DNA from: an uncultured Eubacteriales bacterium
GTDB lineage: Bacteria > Bacillota > Clostridia > TANB77 > CAG-508
Direction of reading: 5' to 3'
DNA: 64,000 bases
Assembly: GCA_949840345.1 (NCBI GenBank)
Contig: CATKWX010000007.1
Coordinates: forward strand, 1-64,000
Numbering within the stretch: position 1 is the stretch's first letter; every line of letters starts with the position of its first letter. A program made the position numbers and the translations under genes. This document shows, piece after piece, positions 9,503 through 17,334 of this stretch. The notes below the pieces were generated by a model. The model was not told the DNA's origin. It did not search any database and was given only the letters and a program-made list of their open reading frames with translations.

Positions 9503-10540
9503 ATGGAAAAGAAAAAAATTGGAGTAATATTTGGAGGATGTAGTCCAGAACATGATGTTTCTTTAGAATCTTCATACAGTGTTATAAAAAATATGAATAA
9601 AGAAAAATATGACTGTATATTAATTGGAATTACAAAAAATGGTGATTGGTTTAAGTTTGATGGAGATATAGAAGATATAAAAAATAATACTTGGGAAGAA
9701 AAAGGAAAATGCACAAAAGTAGTAATTTCTACAAATGTTTCTGATAAAGGCTTAATAGATTTAGAAAATAATACATTAATAAAACTAGATGCAATTTTTC
9801 CTGTATTGCACGGAAAAAATGGGGAAGATGGAACAGTTCAAGGCCTAGTTGAATTATCTGGTATACCATTAGTTGGATGCGGCGTTCTTTCATCTAGCCT
9901 ATGTATGGACAAGTATGTATCACATAAATTAGTAGAAAGTTATGGAATTAAAGTTGCAAAAAGTATTGTAATAGGTAATAAAACTGAAGCAAGTGAATTA
10001 AGCAATAAACTAAAAGAATTAACATATCCAGTATTTGTAAAGCCAATGAGAGCAGGTTCTTCAATTGGAATTACAAAAATCGAAAATGAAAATAACATAA
10101 AAATGGCAATTGAAGAAGCTTTTAAATATGATACAGAAATTATAATAGAAGAAAATGTTGAAGGTATAGAAATTGGATGTGCTGTTCTTGGAAACGACGA
10201 ATTAACAGTCGGAGAGGTTGACGAAATCGAATTAAGTAGTGGCTTTTTCGATTATACAGAAAAATATACTTTAAAAACCTCAAAAATCTATGTACCTGCA
10301 AGAATAAGTAAAGAAATCTCAGACAAAGCTAAAGAAACTGCAAAACAAATATATAAAATCTTAAAATGTAAAGATTTTGCAAGAGTAGATTTATTTTTAA
10401 CACCACAAGGAGAAATTTATTTTAATGAAATTAACACAATACCTGGCTTTACTAGTCACAGTAGATATCCAAGTATGATGAAGGAGATTGGCATAAGTTT
10501 CGACCAATTAGTAGATAAGCTAATTAGTTTTAATATATAA
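9503..10540 (+). CDS. vanG: D-alanine--D-serine (VanG-like) ligase
   Basis: ATP-grasp ligase, 345 residues, that joins D-Ala to a second D-amino acid for peptidoglycan precursors. N-terminus GVIFGGCSPEHDVSLESSYSV and C-terminus FNEINTIPGFTSHSRYP are typical of the Ddl/Van family. The omega-loop region reads ELSSGFFDYTEKYTLKTSKI (about residues 243-262). The EKY motif and surrounding residues are those I know from VanG/VanC-type D-Ala-D-Ser ligases. The neighbours are a VanX-type dipeptidase upstream and a split VanT-like racemase downstream. It could still act as a housekeeping D-Ala-D-Ala ligase; the context favours D-Ser. Confidence 0.82.
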   Translation: MEKKKIGVIFGGCSPEHDVSLESSYSVIKNMNKEKYDCILIGITKNGDWFKFDGDIEDIKNNTWEEKGKCTKVVISTNVSDKGLIDLENNTLIKLDAIFPVLHGKNGEDGTVQGLVELSGIPLVGCGVLSSSLCMDKYVSHKLVESYGIKVAKSIVIGNKTEASELSNKLKELTYPVFVKPMRAGSSIGITKIENENNIKMAIEEAFKYDTEIIIEENVEGIEIGCAVLGNDELTVGEVDEIELSSGFFDYTEKYTLKTSKIYVPARISKEISDKAKETAKQIYKILKCKDFARVDLFLTPQGEIYFNEINTIPGFTSHSRYPSMMKEIGISFDQLVDKLISFNI

Positions 10541-10587
10541 GAATAACATTAATTAGTTTTCTATAATGTGCAATAGATGTTAATGGA

Positions 10588-10724
10588 GACAATATAATAA
10601 TATTTTTTGCGAGTTCGACCCTGAGTCGTTTTGTCTTTAACTCAAGTAGAGTGTGTTACTAAAAGATGTTTTGCCGTATCTAAAACGCCTTGGAGAACGG
10701 AACGAAAAATATTATTATATTGTC
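10588..10724. repeat. MITE-like element with 20-bp perfect terminal inverted repeats
   Basis: The outer 20 bases (10588-10607) are exactly the reverse complement of 10705-10724. The roughly 100-base interior is clearly richer in GC than its surroundings and has no plausible ORF. It sits between the VanG-like ligase and the acyltransferase gene. It could also fold as one long RNA hairpin. Confidence 0.65.
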
Positions 10725-10761
10725 GTAATTAGCATTATATAAATATTTTAAGGAGAAACAA

Positions 10762-11757
10762 ATGAAAAAACAAATAACATTAGATAAATTTAAAATCATA
10801 TGTTCCATTCTTATTATTGCCATACATACATATCCTTTTTTAGCTATAAATGAGAATTTAGATTTTATATTCACGCATATATTCTGTAGAATAGGTGTGC
10901 CGTTTTTCTTAATGGTAACAGGATTCTTTGTATTGCCAAAAGCATTAGAAAATAGGGAAAGTCTGATAAAATATACAATTAAAATTATTAAAATATACGC
11001 AATATGTATTTTGCTATATTTACCAATAAATATCTATGCAGGCAAATTCAGTGGAATTGGAGTTACAGGGTTACTTAAAGAAATATTCATAAATGGCACG
11101 TTTTATCACTTATGGTATTTCCCAGCATTAATATTAGGAATATGGATTACATACTTCTTAATAAAACATCTAAAAGTAAATAAAGCAATATTTGTTTGCG
11201 CAATATTATATATAATTGGATTATTTGGAGATAGCTATTATGGAATTGCACAAAAATCAGATATATTAAGAAACATTTACAATATAATATTTAATATATT
11301 CGATTATACAAGAAATGGGTTATTTTATGTACCAATATTTCTAATATTGGGCTATATTATGAAGCAACTAAAACTTAACTTAAGTAAAAGTACTAATATA
11401 GTTCTTATTGTTATATCACTAATTTTAATGATATGTGAAGGCTTTGTATTACATCACTTCAATTTGCAAAAGTGGGATAGTATGTATATTATGCTAATTC
11501 CAACTATGATACTTATATTTAATTTAATAATGCAAAATAATAATGAGAATAATAAGAAATTAAGAAATATATCAACAGTAATTTATATAGTACATCCTAT
11601 TTTTATTATTGTTGTAAGAGGAATAGCCAAAGTGTTAAAACTTCAAGAAATAATGATAAATAATAGTGTGATCCATTATTTATTAGTGGTTATACTAACA
11701 GTGTTGTTTAGTATAGTTTTTGAAATTATAAAAGAGAAGGGAAGTTTTAAAAAATAA
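10762..11757 (+). CDS. Acyltransferase-3 family membrane protein resembling the VanT N-terminal domain
   Basis: A 331-residue protein with about ten hydrophobic segments, starting at an ATG after AAGGAG. The opening LDKFKIICSILIIAIHTYPF followed by FCRIGVPFFLMVTGFFVLP is the acyltransferase-3 signature. In VanT of VanC/VanG-type enterococci this domain is fused to the serine racemase and is thought to help deliver L-Ser. Here the racemase is a separate gene 64 bases downstream, so the two parts of VanT seem split. Acyltransfer activity itself cannot be judged from sequence. A perfect 17-bp hairpin overlaps its stop. Confidence 0.78.
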   Translation: MKKQITLDKFKIICSILIIAIHTYPFLAINENLDFIFTHIFCRIGVPFFLMVTGFFVLPKALENRESLIKYTIKIIKIYAICILLYLPINIYAGKFSGIGVTGLLKEIFINGTFYHLWYFPALILGIWITYFLIKHLKVNKAIFVCAILYIIGLFGDSYYGIAQKSDILRNIYNIIFNIFDYTRNGLFYVPIFLILGYIMKQLKLNLSKSTNIVLIVISLILMICEGFVLHHFNLQKWDSMYIMLIPTMILIFNLIMQNNNENNKKLRNISTVIYIVHPIFIIVVRGIAKVLKLQEIMINNSVIHYLLVVILTVLFSIVFEIIKEKGSFKK

Positions 11758-11789
11758 TCAGCATATTGCTATATTATTTTTTAAAACTT
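11742..11789 (+). terminator. Hairpin with 17-bp perfect arms overlapping the acyltransferase stop
   Basis: Bases 11742-11758 are the exact reverse complement of 11773-11789, with a 14-base loop and an internal T-run. It may act as a terminator or processing hairpin between the two VanT halves. Confidence 0.6.
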
Positions 11790-11821
11790 GGTTTGTGCTT
11801 TAGAAAGGAAAGATAATAAAA

Positions 11822-12961
11822 ATGGAAAATGAAGAAAGCATAAAAAAAGATAGAGCTTGGATAGAAATTAACTTAAGTAATTTAGAAAATAACGTTAATG
11901 AAATTAAAAAAGTAATATCAGATGAGTGCAAAATAATGGCAATTGTGAAAGCAAATGGATATGGACACGGAATGATAAATATATCAAAGAAATTAAACGA
12001 TATAGGAATTGAAAATTTTGCAGTAGCAACTTTAGAAGAAGGTATAGCTTTAAGAAAAAACAATATTAAAGGTAACATACTAATACTAGGTTATACAGAT
12101 TTTAATGATTTAGAATATGTAATAAAATATGATTTAATTCAAACTATAGTAGATTATCAATATGCAAGCACAATAAATGAATTGAATTTAAGCAGTAAAT
12201 TAAAAGTTCATATTAAAATAAATACAGGTATGAACAGAATAGGTGAAAGCTGTAAAAACGTAGATAATATAGCTAAAATATATGAAATGAACAATATAGA
12301 AGTACTTGGAGTTTATAGTCATTTATGTGTTGCAGATAGCAGTAAAAATGATGATTTAGAATTTACGGATAAACAAATTAATAACTTTTATGAATGTATA
12401 GATACAATAAAAGCTTTAGGGTATAATGTTGGAAAAATCCATTTACAATCTAGTTATTGTATATTAAACTATTCAAACCTAAAATGCGATTATGTTCGCC
12501 CCGGAATAATTATGTATGGCTTATATAGCGATAAATATAGTAAAACAAAAATACAACCTAATATAAAGCCAGTATTATCACTAAAAGCTAGAATAACTAG
12601 TGTAAAGCAAATTAATACTGGAGAATCTGTAGGGTATGGTAGAACATTTATATCTGATACAAATAGAAAAATTGCATCAGTTGCAATTGGATATGCAGAT
12701 GGATATCCTAGAAGTTTATCTGGAAAGCATACGAAAGTTTTAGTAAATAATGAGTACGCAGAAATAGTAGGTAGAATATGTATGGACCAATTAATGATAG
12801 ATGTAACAAACATTTCTAATGTAAAACAAGGAGACATAGTTACATTAATAGGAGAAGAAAAGGAAATTTCTGCCGAAGAACTTTCTGATAAATCAGATAC
12901 AATTACAAATGAATTATTATGCAGATTAGGCAATAGATTACCAAGAATTGAGATAAATTAA
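11822..12961 (+). CDS. PLP-dependent alanine/serine racemase (VanT C-terminal-like)
   Basis: A 379-residue fold-type III racemase. The PLP lysine is in IMAIVKANGYGHG (Lys about residue 43), and substrate/PLP regions include AIGYADGYPRSLS and VGRICMDQLMIDV. In classical alanine racemases the late motif reads INYE or IPYE, with a tyrosine that closes the alanine pocket. Here it reads TITNELLCRLGNRLPR with Asn at about residue 363, the residue I recall for VanT serine racemases. Following a VanX-VanG-acyltransferase set, D-serine production is the likely role. It could also be the cell's only alanine racemase. Assays would settle the substrate. Confidence 0.82.
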   Translation: MENEESIKKDRAWIEINLSNLENNVNEIKKVISDECKIMAIVKANGYGHGMINISKKLNDIGIENFAVATLEEGIALRKNNIKGNILILGYTDFNDLEYVIKYDLIQTIVDYQYASTINELNLSSKLKVHIKINTGMNRIGESCKNVDNIAKIYEMNNIEVLGVYSHLCVADSSKNDDLEFTDKQINNFYECIDTIKALGYNVGKIHLQSSYCILNYSNLKCDYVRPGIIMYGLYSDKYSKTKIQPNIKPVLSLKARITSVKQINTGESVGYGRTFISDTNRKIASVAIGYADGYPRSLSGKHTKVLVNNEYAEIVGRICMDQLMIDVTNISNVKQGDIVTLIGEEKEISAEELSDKSDTITNELLCRLGNRLPRIEIN

Positions 12962-13043
12962 CAAAAAATACTACACAAATAAAAAATAATATGTTAAAAT
13001 ATTAATGTTAAATTAGATAGTGAAGAGTGAACAGTGAATAGTA

Positions 13044-13070
13044 CAAAACTCTTCGAGTTTTGAAGGGAGG
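13044..13070 (+). promoter_or_regulatory. Hairpin touching the yebC ribosome binding site
   Basis: CAAAACTC-TTC-GAGTTTTG (13044-13062) ends two bases before GGGAGG. A variant with compensatory changes sits in the same position before spoIIIAB. Confidence 0.55.
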
Positions 13071-13078
13071 AATTAATC

Positions 13079-13804
13079 ATGTCAGGACATAGCAAATGGC
13101 ATAATATTGCAGCGAAAAAAGGAAAGGCAGATGCTGCAAGAGGAAAAATATTTACAAAATTAGGTAGAGAATTACTTATGGCAGTAAAACAAGGAGGACC
13201 AGACCCTGACAGTAATTCTAAATTAAGAGATGTAATTGCAAAATGTAAATCTAATAATATGCCTAATGATACAATAAATGGAGCTATAAAAAGAGCTGCA
13301 GGTGCAGGTAATAGTGAAAATTATGAAGAAATTGTATATGAAGGATACGGACCTAATGGAATAGCAGTTATAGTAAATGCTTCAACAGATAATAGAAATA
13401 GAACTGCAGCAGATGTTAGACACGTTTTCGATAAATTCGGTGGAAACCTTGGTACATCTGGATGCGTATCATATATGTTTGAGAAAAAGGGTGTAATTGT
13501 AATAGAAAAAGCATCAACAAATCTTTCAGAAGACGATTTAATGTTACTAGCAATAGATGCAGGCGCAGAGAATTTTGAAAGTTCTGAAGAAGTTTATGAA
13601 ATTACAACATCACCAGATGACTTTTCTAAAGTAAGAGAAGAGTTAGAGAAAAATAATATATCATTCTTAGAAGCAGATGTTCAAATGGTTCCAAATATGT
13701 ACAATACATTAGATGAAGACGGAGCAAGAAAAATGGGATTATTATTAGAACACTTAGACGAATTAGATGATGTTATTGAAGTATATCATAACTGGGATGA
13801 ATAA
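13079..13804 (+). CDS. yebC: YebC/PmpR family protein (TACO1-like)
   Basis: A 241-residue soluble protein starting [20 protein letters not shown], the invariant YebC opening, and containing IYEGYGP-type, [11 protein letters not shown] and [15 protein letters not shown] motifs. Family members were annotated as transcriptional regulators; recent work assigns several a role in translation of proline-rich stretches, like mitochondrial TACO1. Full length and intact. A hairpin lies directly against its ribosome binding site, and a GC-rich repeat follows the stop. Confidence 0.92.
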   Translation: MSGHSKWHNIAAKKGKADAARGKIFTKLGRELLMAVKQGGPDPDSNSKLRDVIAKCKSNNMPNDTINGAIKRAAGAGNSENYEEIVYEGYGPNGIAVIVNASTDNRNRTAADVRHVFDKFGGNLGTSGCVSYMFEKKGVIVIEKASTNLSEDDLMLLAIDAGAENFESSEEVYEITTSPDDFSKVREELEKNNISFLEADVQMVPNMYNTLDEDGARKMGLLLEHLDELDDVIEVYHNWDE

Positions 13805-13818
13805 AACTGCGGGAGATT

Positions 13819-13902
13819 TGTAGGGAACGACGCCCTCGTCGTTCCGAATGAATAACGAATAGTGAATAATTAATGTAGGGTTACACGATGTGCAACCCTT
13901 TT
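13819..13902. repeat. Two TGTAGGG-type GC-rich hairpins between yebC and spoIIIAA
   Basis: One hairpin begins TGTAGGGAACGACG (13819-13846) with arms GGAACGACG/CGTCGTTCC; the other begins TGTAGGGTTACAC (13874) and pairs with GTGCAACCC, followed by TTTT. The second may serve as a terminator. Confidence 0.65.
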
Positions 13903-13953
13903 GTTCTAAATTAATTCTTTTTGCATATATATACTAATAAGGTGGTATATTAT
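13901..13953 (+). repeat. 53-bp direct repeat, copy 1 (covers the spoIIIAA leader and ribosome binding site)
   Basis: The right 33 bases match 15638-15670 with one mismatch, and the left part is also similar, for 53 bases of equal length. It includes the AAGGTGG ribosome binding site of spoIIIAA. The two copies bracket spoIIIAA and the foreign-looking gene that follows. Confidence 0.75.
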
Positions 13954-14866
13954 GCAATTTTTTAATTTTTTCCCAAATCACATAGTAAATATTATAAAAG
14001 AATATTCTTCAAATCTAGAAGAAATACGTATTCGTATTGGGCTTCCAATAATATTAAAATATTCAAATAAAAGTATTGTTTTAGAATATAAAACTACACA
14101 AAGTGATTTATTAGATATTCTAGAGAAGATATGTGAAAATTCAATATATTCATATCAAAATCAAATATGTAATGGGTATATAACAATTATTGGAGGACAT
14201 AGGGTAGGAATAACTGGAAGTGTTGTTATGCAAAATGGAAAAATTGTAAATATAAATAATATATCTAGTTTAAATTTTAGAATTGCAAGACAGGTTTTAG
14301 GTTGTAGTAATGAATTATTAAAATACATAATAGATTATGAAAATAATACTATATACAATACTTTAGTGGTTTCTCCACCGGGTAGTGGGAAAACTACAAT
14401 ATTAAGAGATACTATAAGGCAAATTAGTAATGGCATAGGAAATTTTGAAGGAAAGACTATAGGAATAGTTGACGAAAGAAATGAAATTTCTGCTATGTAT
14501 AAAGGTATTTCTCAAAACGATATTGGAATAAGAACAGATGTATTAGAAAATATACCTAAAAGTATTGGTATGAAGATGTTAGTTAGAAGTATGGCACCAC
14601 AAATAATATGTGCTGATGAAATAGGAAGTTTAGAAGATATAGAGGCAATTAAGTATATAGTATGTTCTGGTGTAAAAGGAATTTTTACAGCTCACGGAAG
14701 TAGTTTTCAAGAATTACAGCTAAATCCTGAATTAAAGAAATTACTAGATTCATATACTTTTAAAAGAATAGTGTTTTTAGATGAAAGTAATAGAGGAAAA
14801 TTAAAGGAGGTATATGAATTGAAGGATAAGGAATATATTATTATGAAGGTTCAACATTTTGTTTGA
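13952..14866 (+). CDS. spoIIIAA: Stage III sporulation ATPase SpoIIIAA
   Basis: A 304-residue secretion-type ATPase of the SpoIIIA-SpoIIQ feeding-tube complex that joins mother cell and forespore. The Walker A motif is SPPGSGKTTIL (about residues 141-151), the aspartate box GIVDERNEIS (about 171-180), and a further motif is ADEIGSLEDIEAI. The ribosome binding site AAGGTGG lies inside a repeat that recurs 1.7 kb downstream. It begins the spoIIIA operon, which is interrupted by an unrelated gene before spoIIIAB. Confidence 0.94.
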   Translation: MQFFNFFPNHIVNIIKEYSSNLEEIRIRIGLPIILKYSNKSIVLEYKTTQSDLLDILEKICENSIYSYQNQICNGYITIIGGHRVGITGSVVMQNGKIVNINNISSLNFRIARQVLGCSNELLKYIIDYENNTIYNTLVVSPPGSGKTTILRDTIRQISNGIGNFEGKTIGIVDERNEISAMYKGISQNDIGIRTDVLENIPKSIGMKMLVRSMAPQIICADEIGSLEDIEAIKYIVCSGVKGIFTAHGSSFQELQLNPELKKLLDSYTFKRIVFLDESNRGKLKEVYELKDKEYIIMKVQHFV

Positions 14867-14880
14867 TATATTGCAAACGT

Positions 14881-14910
14881 TGTAGGGAACGACTTCCAAA
14901 GTCGTTCCGC
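14881..14910. repeat. TGTAGGG-type hairpin, identical to a copy after spoIIIAG
   Basis: A 30-base palindrome with arms GGAACGACTT/AAGTCGTTCC around a short loop. The same 30 bases occur at 19786-19815. Confidence 0.75.
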
Positions 14911-15095
14911 TTAGGCATTGCCACTTTTCTTGCACAAATTATGTAAATGTGATATAGTATATATGGCAAATTTTTCATATATTTTATTCTTGTTATTTCG
15001 AGGATAGAATAATAAATTCCTTTGTTCCAAGCAAGTAATGCTTGTTTACTTATATAATTATAAACCCTACGACCCTAAATTTAGGAGGAATGTTT

Positions 15096-15575
15096 ATGGC
15101 TTTAATTTTGTTTATTGTCGCTGTTGCATGTCTTGTTGTTTGGATCTCTGATGCAAAAAGAAAAAAAGTTACGTTACTTATTATGCTTGCACTTTGTGCA
15201 ATAGCTATCATTTTGTTAATGATTGCAAATAGCATCCCTAGAGATATTACTATTTCGAGAACATATATTCCAATTAACAATACTGATAACTTTTGCATAA
15301 CATATGACAGTACAAATACCTATGTTTGTTTTGAAGATGGGTATGACAACCACTATGTTATTCCAAAAGAAATTGTGCGCATAGAAACATTTTCAGACAG
15401 TGAATTAAAGACAATTACAGTCAGCAAACTTGAAGTAAACTCAACTAACTCGTGGACGACAGGATTTTTAGGAAATTTAAATGCATTTCTTGGAACACAT
15501 AGAGATGTGTTCTACGAATTTCTTATTCCAGAATCAGCAAATAAACTGCAAGAAACGACAGAACCAAACGAATAA
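15096..15575 (+). CDS. Hypothetical membrane protein inserted in the spoIIIA operon
   Basis: The ATG at 15096 has AGGAGG 7 bases upstream (the ATG at 15090 is too close). The 159-residue product has two N-terminal membrane segments (about residues 3-17 and 24-42), then a soluble domain of about 110 residues with no motif I know. It uses codons such as CGC, TCG and ACG more than the spo genes and has its own terminator. A 53-bp direct repeat flanks the block of spoIIIAA plus this gene. No known spoIIIA operon carries such a gene between AA and AB, so recent insertion is likely. Role in sporulation cannot be assumed. Confidence 0.7.
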   Translation: MALILFIVAVACLVVWISDAKRKKVTLLIMLALCAIAIILLMIANSIPRDITISRTYIPINNTDNFCITYDSTNTYVCFEDGYDNHYVIPKEIVRIETFSDSELKTITVSKLEVNSTNSWTTGFLGNLNAFLGTHRDVFYEFLIPESANKLQETTEPNE

Positions 15576-15584
15576 GTCCATAGC

Positions 15585-15617
15585 AAAAAAAACTCACTAG
15601 AAATAGTGAGTTTTTTG
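15585..15617. terminator. Bidirectional-looking terminator after the inserted gene
   Basis: AAAAAACTCACTA pairs with TAGTGAGTTTTTT over a GAAA loop, just after the stop. Confidence 0.85.
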
Positions 15618-15670
15618 TTGTGCTAAATTATTTCTCTTTGCATATATATACTAATAAAGTGGTATATTAT
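15618..15670 (+). repeat. 53-bp direct repeat, copy 2 (leader of spoIIIAA without the gene)
   Basis: Near-identical to 13901-13953, including the ribosome-binding-site-like AAAGTGG, but not followed by a start codon of any gene. Confidence 0.75.
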
Positions 15671-15680
15671 TTTAATTTAT

Positions 15681-15714
15681 GTTCTAAAATTGGTACAAGC
15701 TGAATATATATATT
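15681..15714 (+). promoter_or_regulatory. Bipartite motif shared with the yabP leader
   Basis: GTTCTAAAAT, ten variable bases, TGAATATATATATT. The same two blocks with the same ten-base spacing occur at 28365-28398 before yabP. Both downstream genes are sporulation genes, so a mother-cell promoter or activator site is possible. Confidence 0.45.
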
Positions 15715-15752
15715 ATAATGGAATTCCGAATTACATCTAGCGAATAATTAAT

Positions 15753-15786
15753 TGTAGGGGTCGGCGTCCCGACGACCCGCCACCCT
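15753..15786. repeat. TGTAGGG-type GC-rich hairpin before spoIIIAB
   Basis: TGTAGGGGTCGGCGTC is followed by the complementary GACGACCC. Same family as the other chromosomal copies. Confidence 0.6.
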
Positions 15787-15847
15787 AAAGGAATACCTTA
15801 AAAAATTTAGTTAATAGTGAAAAGAGAATAATGAATAGTGAAGAGTA

Positions 15848-15872
15848 CAAAAATCTTCGATTTTTGAGGAGG
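15848..15872 (+). promoter_or_regulatory. Hairpin touching the spoIIIAB ribosome binding site
   Basis: CAAAAATC-TTC-GATTTTTG directly abuts AGGAGG (15867-15872). Compared with the copy before yebC, both arms have changed together, keeping the stem. Confidence 0.55.
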
Positions 15873-15877
15873 AATCA

Positions 15878-16387
15878 ATGTTTTTTATAAAATGCATTAT
15901 ATACATATTAATTTTTTCTTCTTCTACATATATTGGAATATTAATATCTAAACAATATAGCAATAGAGTTAATGAATTAAAAGAGATAAAGTTAGCTTTG
16001 AATATTCTGAAAACAAAGATACGTTTTACAAATGAGCCTTTATATAGTGCTTTTAAAGAAATATCAAGCTCATCAAAAGGTAATGTTTCGAATTTGTTTA
16101 AAAATATGAGTGAAAGTTTAAAGAATAATTCTGCTAAAGTTGCTTGGGAGCAAGGTATTGAAAATGAAATTTTGGCTATAAAAAAGCAAGATAGACAAGC
16201 TTTAAAGTCTATGGGTAAACTGCTTGGAAAAACAGATTTAGATGGGCAAATAAGCGAAATAGAATTAACTGAATCTTTTTTAGAAACTCAAATATTAGAT
16301 GCTGAAAAGGAAAAAGATAAAAACGAAAAGTTATATAAAACTCTAGGAATGGTTACAGGTGTAGGAATTATAGTTATATTAATTTAA
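15878..16387 (+). CDS. spoIIIAB: Stage III sporulation protein SpoIIIAB
   Basis: A 169-residue protein with an N-terminal membrane segment (residues 1-20), a helical cytoplasmic domain with GKTDLDGQISEIELTE about residues 114-130, and a C-terminal membrane segment (TGVGIIVILI). This is the GspF-like layout of SpoIIIAB. AGGAGG lies 5 bases before the ATG, touched by a hairpin. SpoIIIAC follows after 19 bases. Confidence 0.9.
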   Translation: MFFIKCIIYILIFSSSTYIGILISKQYSNRVNELKEIKLALNILKTKIRFTNEPLYSAFKEISSSSKGNVSNLFKNMSESLKNNSAKVAWEQGIENEILAIKKQDRQALKSMGKLLGKTDLDGQISEIELTESFLETQILDAEKEKDKNEKLYKTLGMVTGVGIIVILI

Positions 16388-16406
16388 TGAAAGTGAGGCA
16401 ATACAT

Positions 16407-16601
16407 ATGAATATAGATTTATTGTTTAAAATAGCTGGAATTGGAATATTGGTGGCGGTATTGCATCAGGTTTTAGTAAAAGCAGGAAGGGAAGACCAAG
16501 CTATGATGACTACGCTTGCAGGTCTTATTATTGTGTTAACTATAGTAATAAAGGAGATTGCGACATTGTTTACAACAGTAAAAACGATTTTTAATTTGTA
16601 A
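16407..16601 (+). CDS. spoIIIAC: Stage III sporulation protein SpoIIIAC
   Basis: A 64-residue two-helix membrane protein beginning MNIDLLFKIAGIGILVAVLH, the usual SpoIIIAC sequence and length. Part of the mother-cell side of the SpoIIIA channel. A long palindrome separates it from spoIIIAD. Confidence 0.92.
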   Translation: MNIDLLFKIAGIGILVAVLHQVLVKAGREDQAMMTTLAGLIIVLTIVIKEIATLFTTVKTIFNL

Positions 16602-16619
16602 ATATGATATGCTACTAAA

Positions 16620-16785
16620 ATATAATCAAAAAATGAAATTTCTCGGCTACATTACAAAATTCAAGAAATTCTAATTTGATTTTATGGCACCCTTCCAAGC
16701 ATAGCTTGAACTCTTTCCATAAAATCTTCATAAGAATTTCTAAAATTTCTCCATTTGCATTCGTAATTTGATTTTTTGATTATAT
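16620..16785. repeat. MITE-like long palindrome between spoIIIAC and spoIIIAD
   Basis: The 21-base ends 16620-16640 and 16765-16785 are inverted repeats with one mismatch. Inside, GATTTTATGG pairs with CCATAAAATC and AGAAATTCT with AGAATTTCT, so the whole 166 bases can fold into one nested hairpin. No ORF inside. Confidence 0.65.
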
Positions 16786-16822
16786 TTGTTTGTTTTATAT
16801 AACAAAATACGAAAGGAATTTT

Positions 16823-17209
16823 ATGGAAATTGTAAAAATTATAGGAATAGGACTAATTTCATTAATTATTATAATTATTCTAAAGCAATATAAGCCAGAC
16901 TTTGCAATATACATATCAATACTTGCAGGTGCATTAATTTTGTTGTTTGTAATGGACAAGCTATCAAGCGTTGTAAATTTACTTTCTAGTATTCAAAATA
17001 AAGCAAATATGAATAATCAATTTCTAGTTATATTGTTAAAAATAACAGGAATAGCATTTTTAACCGAATATGCTACAAGCATTTGTAAAGATGCAGGGGA
17101 GAGTGCTATTGCAACAAAAATAGATTTAGGTGGGAAGGTATTAATTATTGCAATTTCAATTCCTATTATTCAAGCCTTATTAGAACTAATTATCAAAATT
17201 ATGCCATAA
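16823..17209 (+). CDS. spoIIIAD: Stage III sporulation protein SpoIIIAD
   Basis: A 128-residue membrane protein with four hydrophobic segments. The ATG at 16823 (MEIVKIIGIGLISLIIIIIL) follows GAAAGGAA and gives the usual family length. Residues about 80-100 contain TGIAFLTEYATSICKDAGESA, conserved in SpoIIIAD. It belongs to the SpoIIIA channel. Confidence 0.9.
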   Translation: MEIVKIIGIGLISLIIIIILKQYKPDFAIYISILAGALILLFVMDKLSSVVNLLSSIQNKANMNNQFLVILLKITGIAFLTEYATSICKDAGESAIATKIDLGGKVLIIAISIPIIQALLELIIKIMP

Positions 17210-17211
17210 GA

Positions 17212-17288
17212 TGTAGGGGCGATTTTAATCGCCCGTATATTATAGGAATTTAATTTTTGCAACACGGGCGATTAAAATCGCCCCTACG
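17212..17288. repeat. Inverted pair of TGTAGGG-type repeats
   Basis: TGTAGGGGCGATTTTAATCG... at 17212 and its reverse complement ending at 17288 form arms of about 25 bases around a 27-base AT-rich loop. Each arm is itself a palindrome. Confidence 0.75.
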
Positions 17289-17334
17289 TCACACATATTT
17301 AAAATAGAAGAATAAATTAGGAGGTGCTAGCAAT

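Noticed and set aside
12490-12933. 147-residue reverse ORF inside the racemase gene
   Set aside because: It is antisense to a well-supported gene, has no ribosome binding site and no family resemblance.
15690-15720. Clear sigma-E -10/-35 promoter for spoIIIAB
   Set aside because: The AT-rich stretch allows several alignments, and none keeps the -10 consensus in both spoIIIAB and yabP leaders, so only the shared motif is reported.
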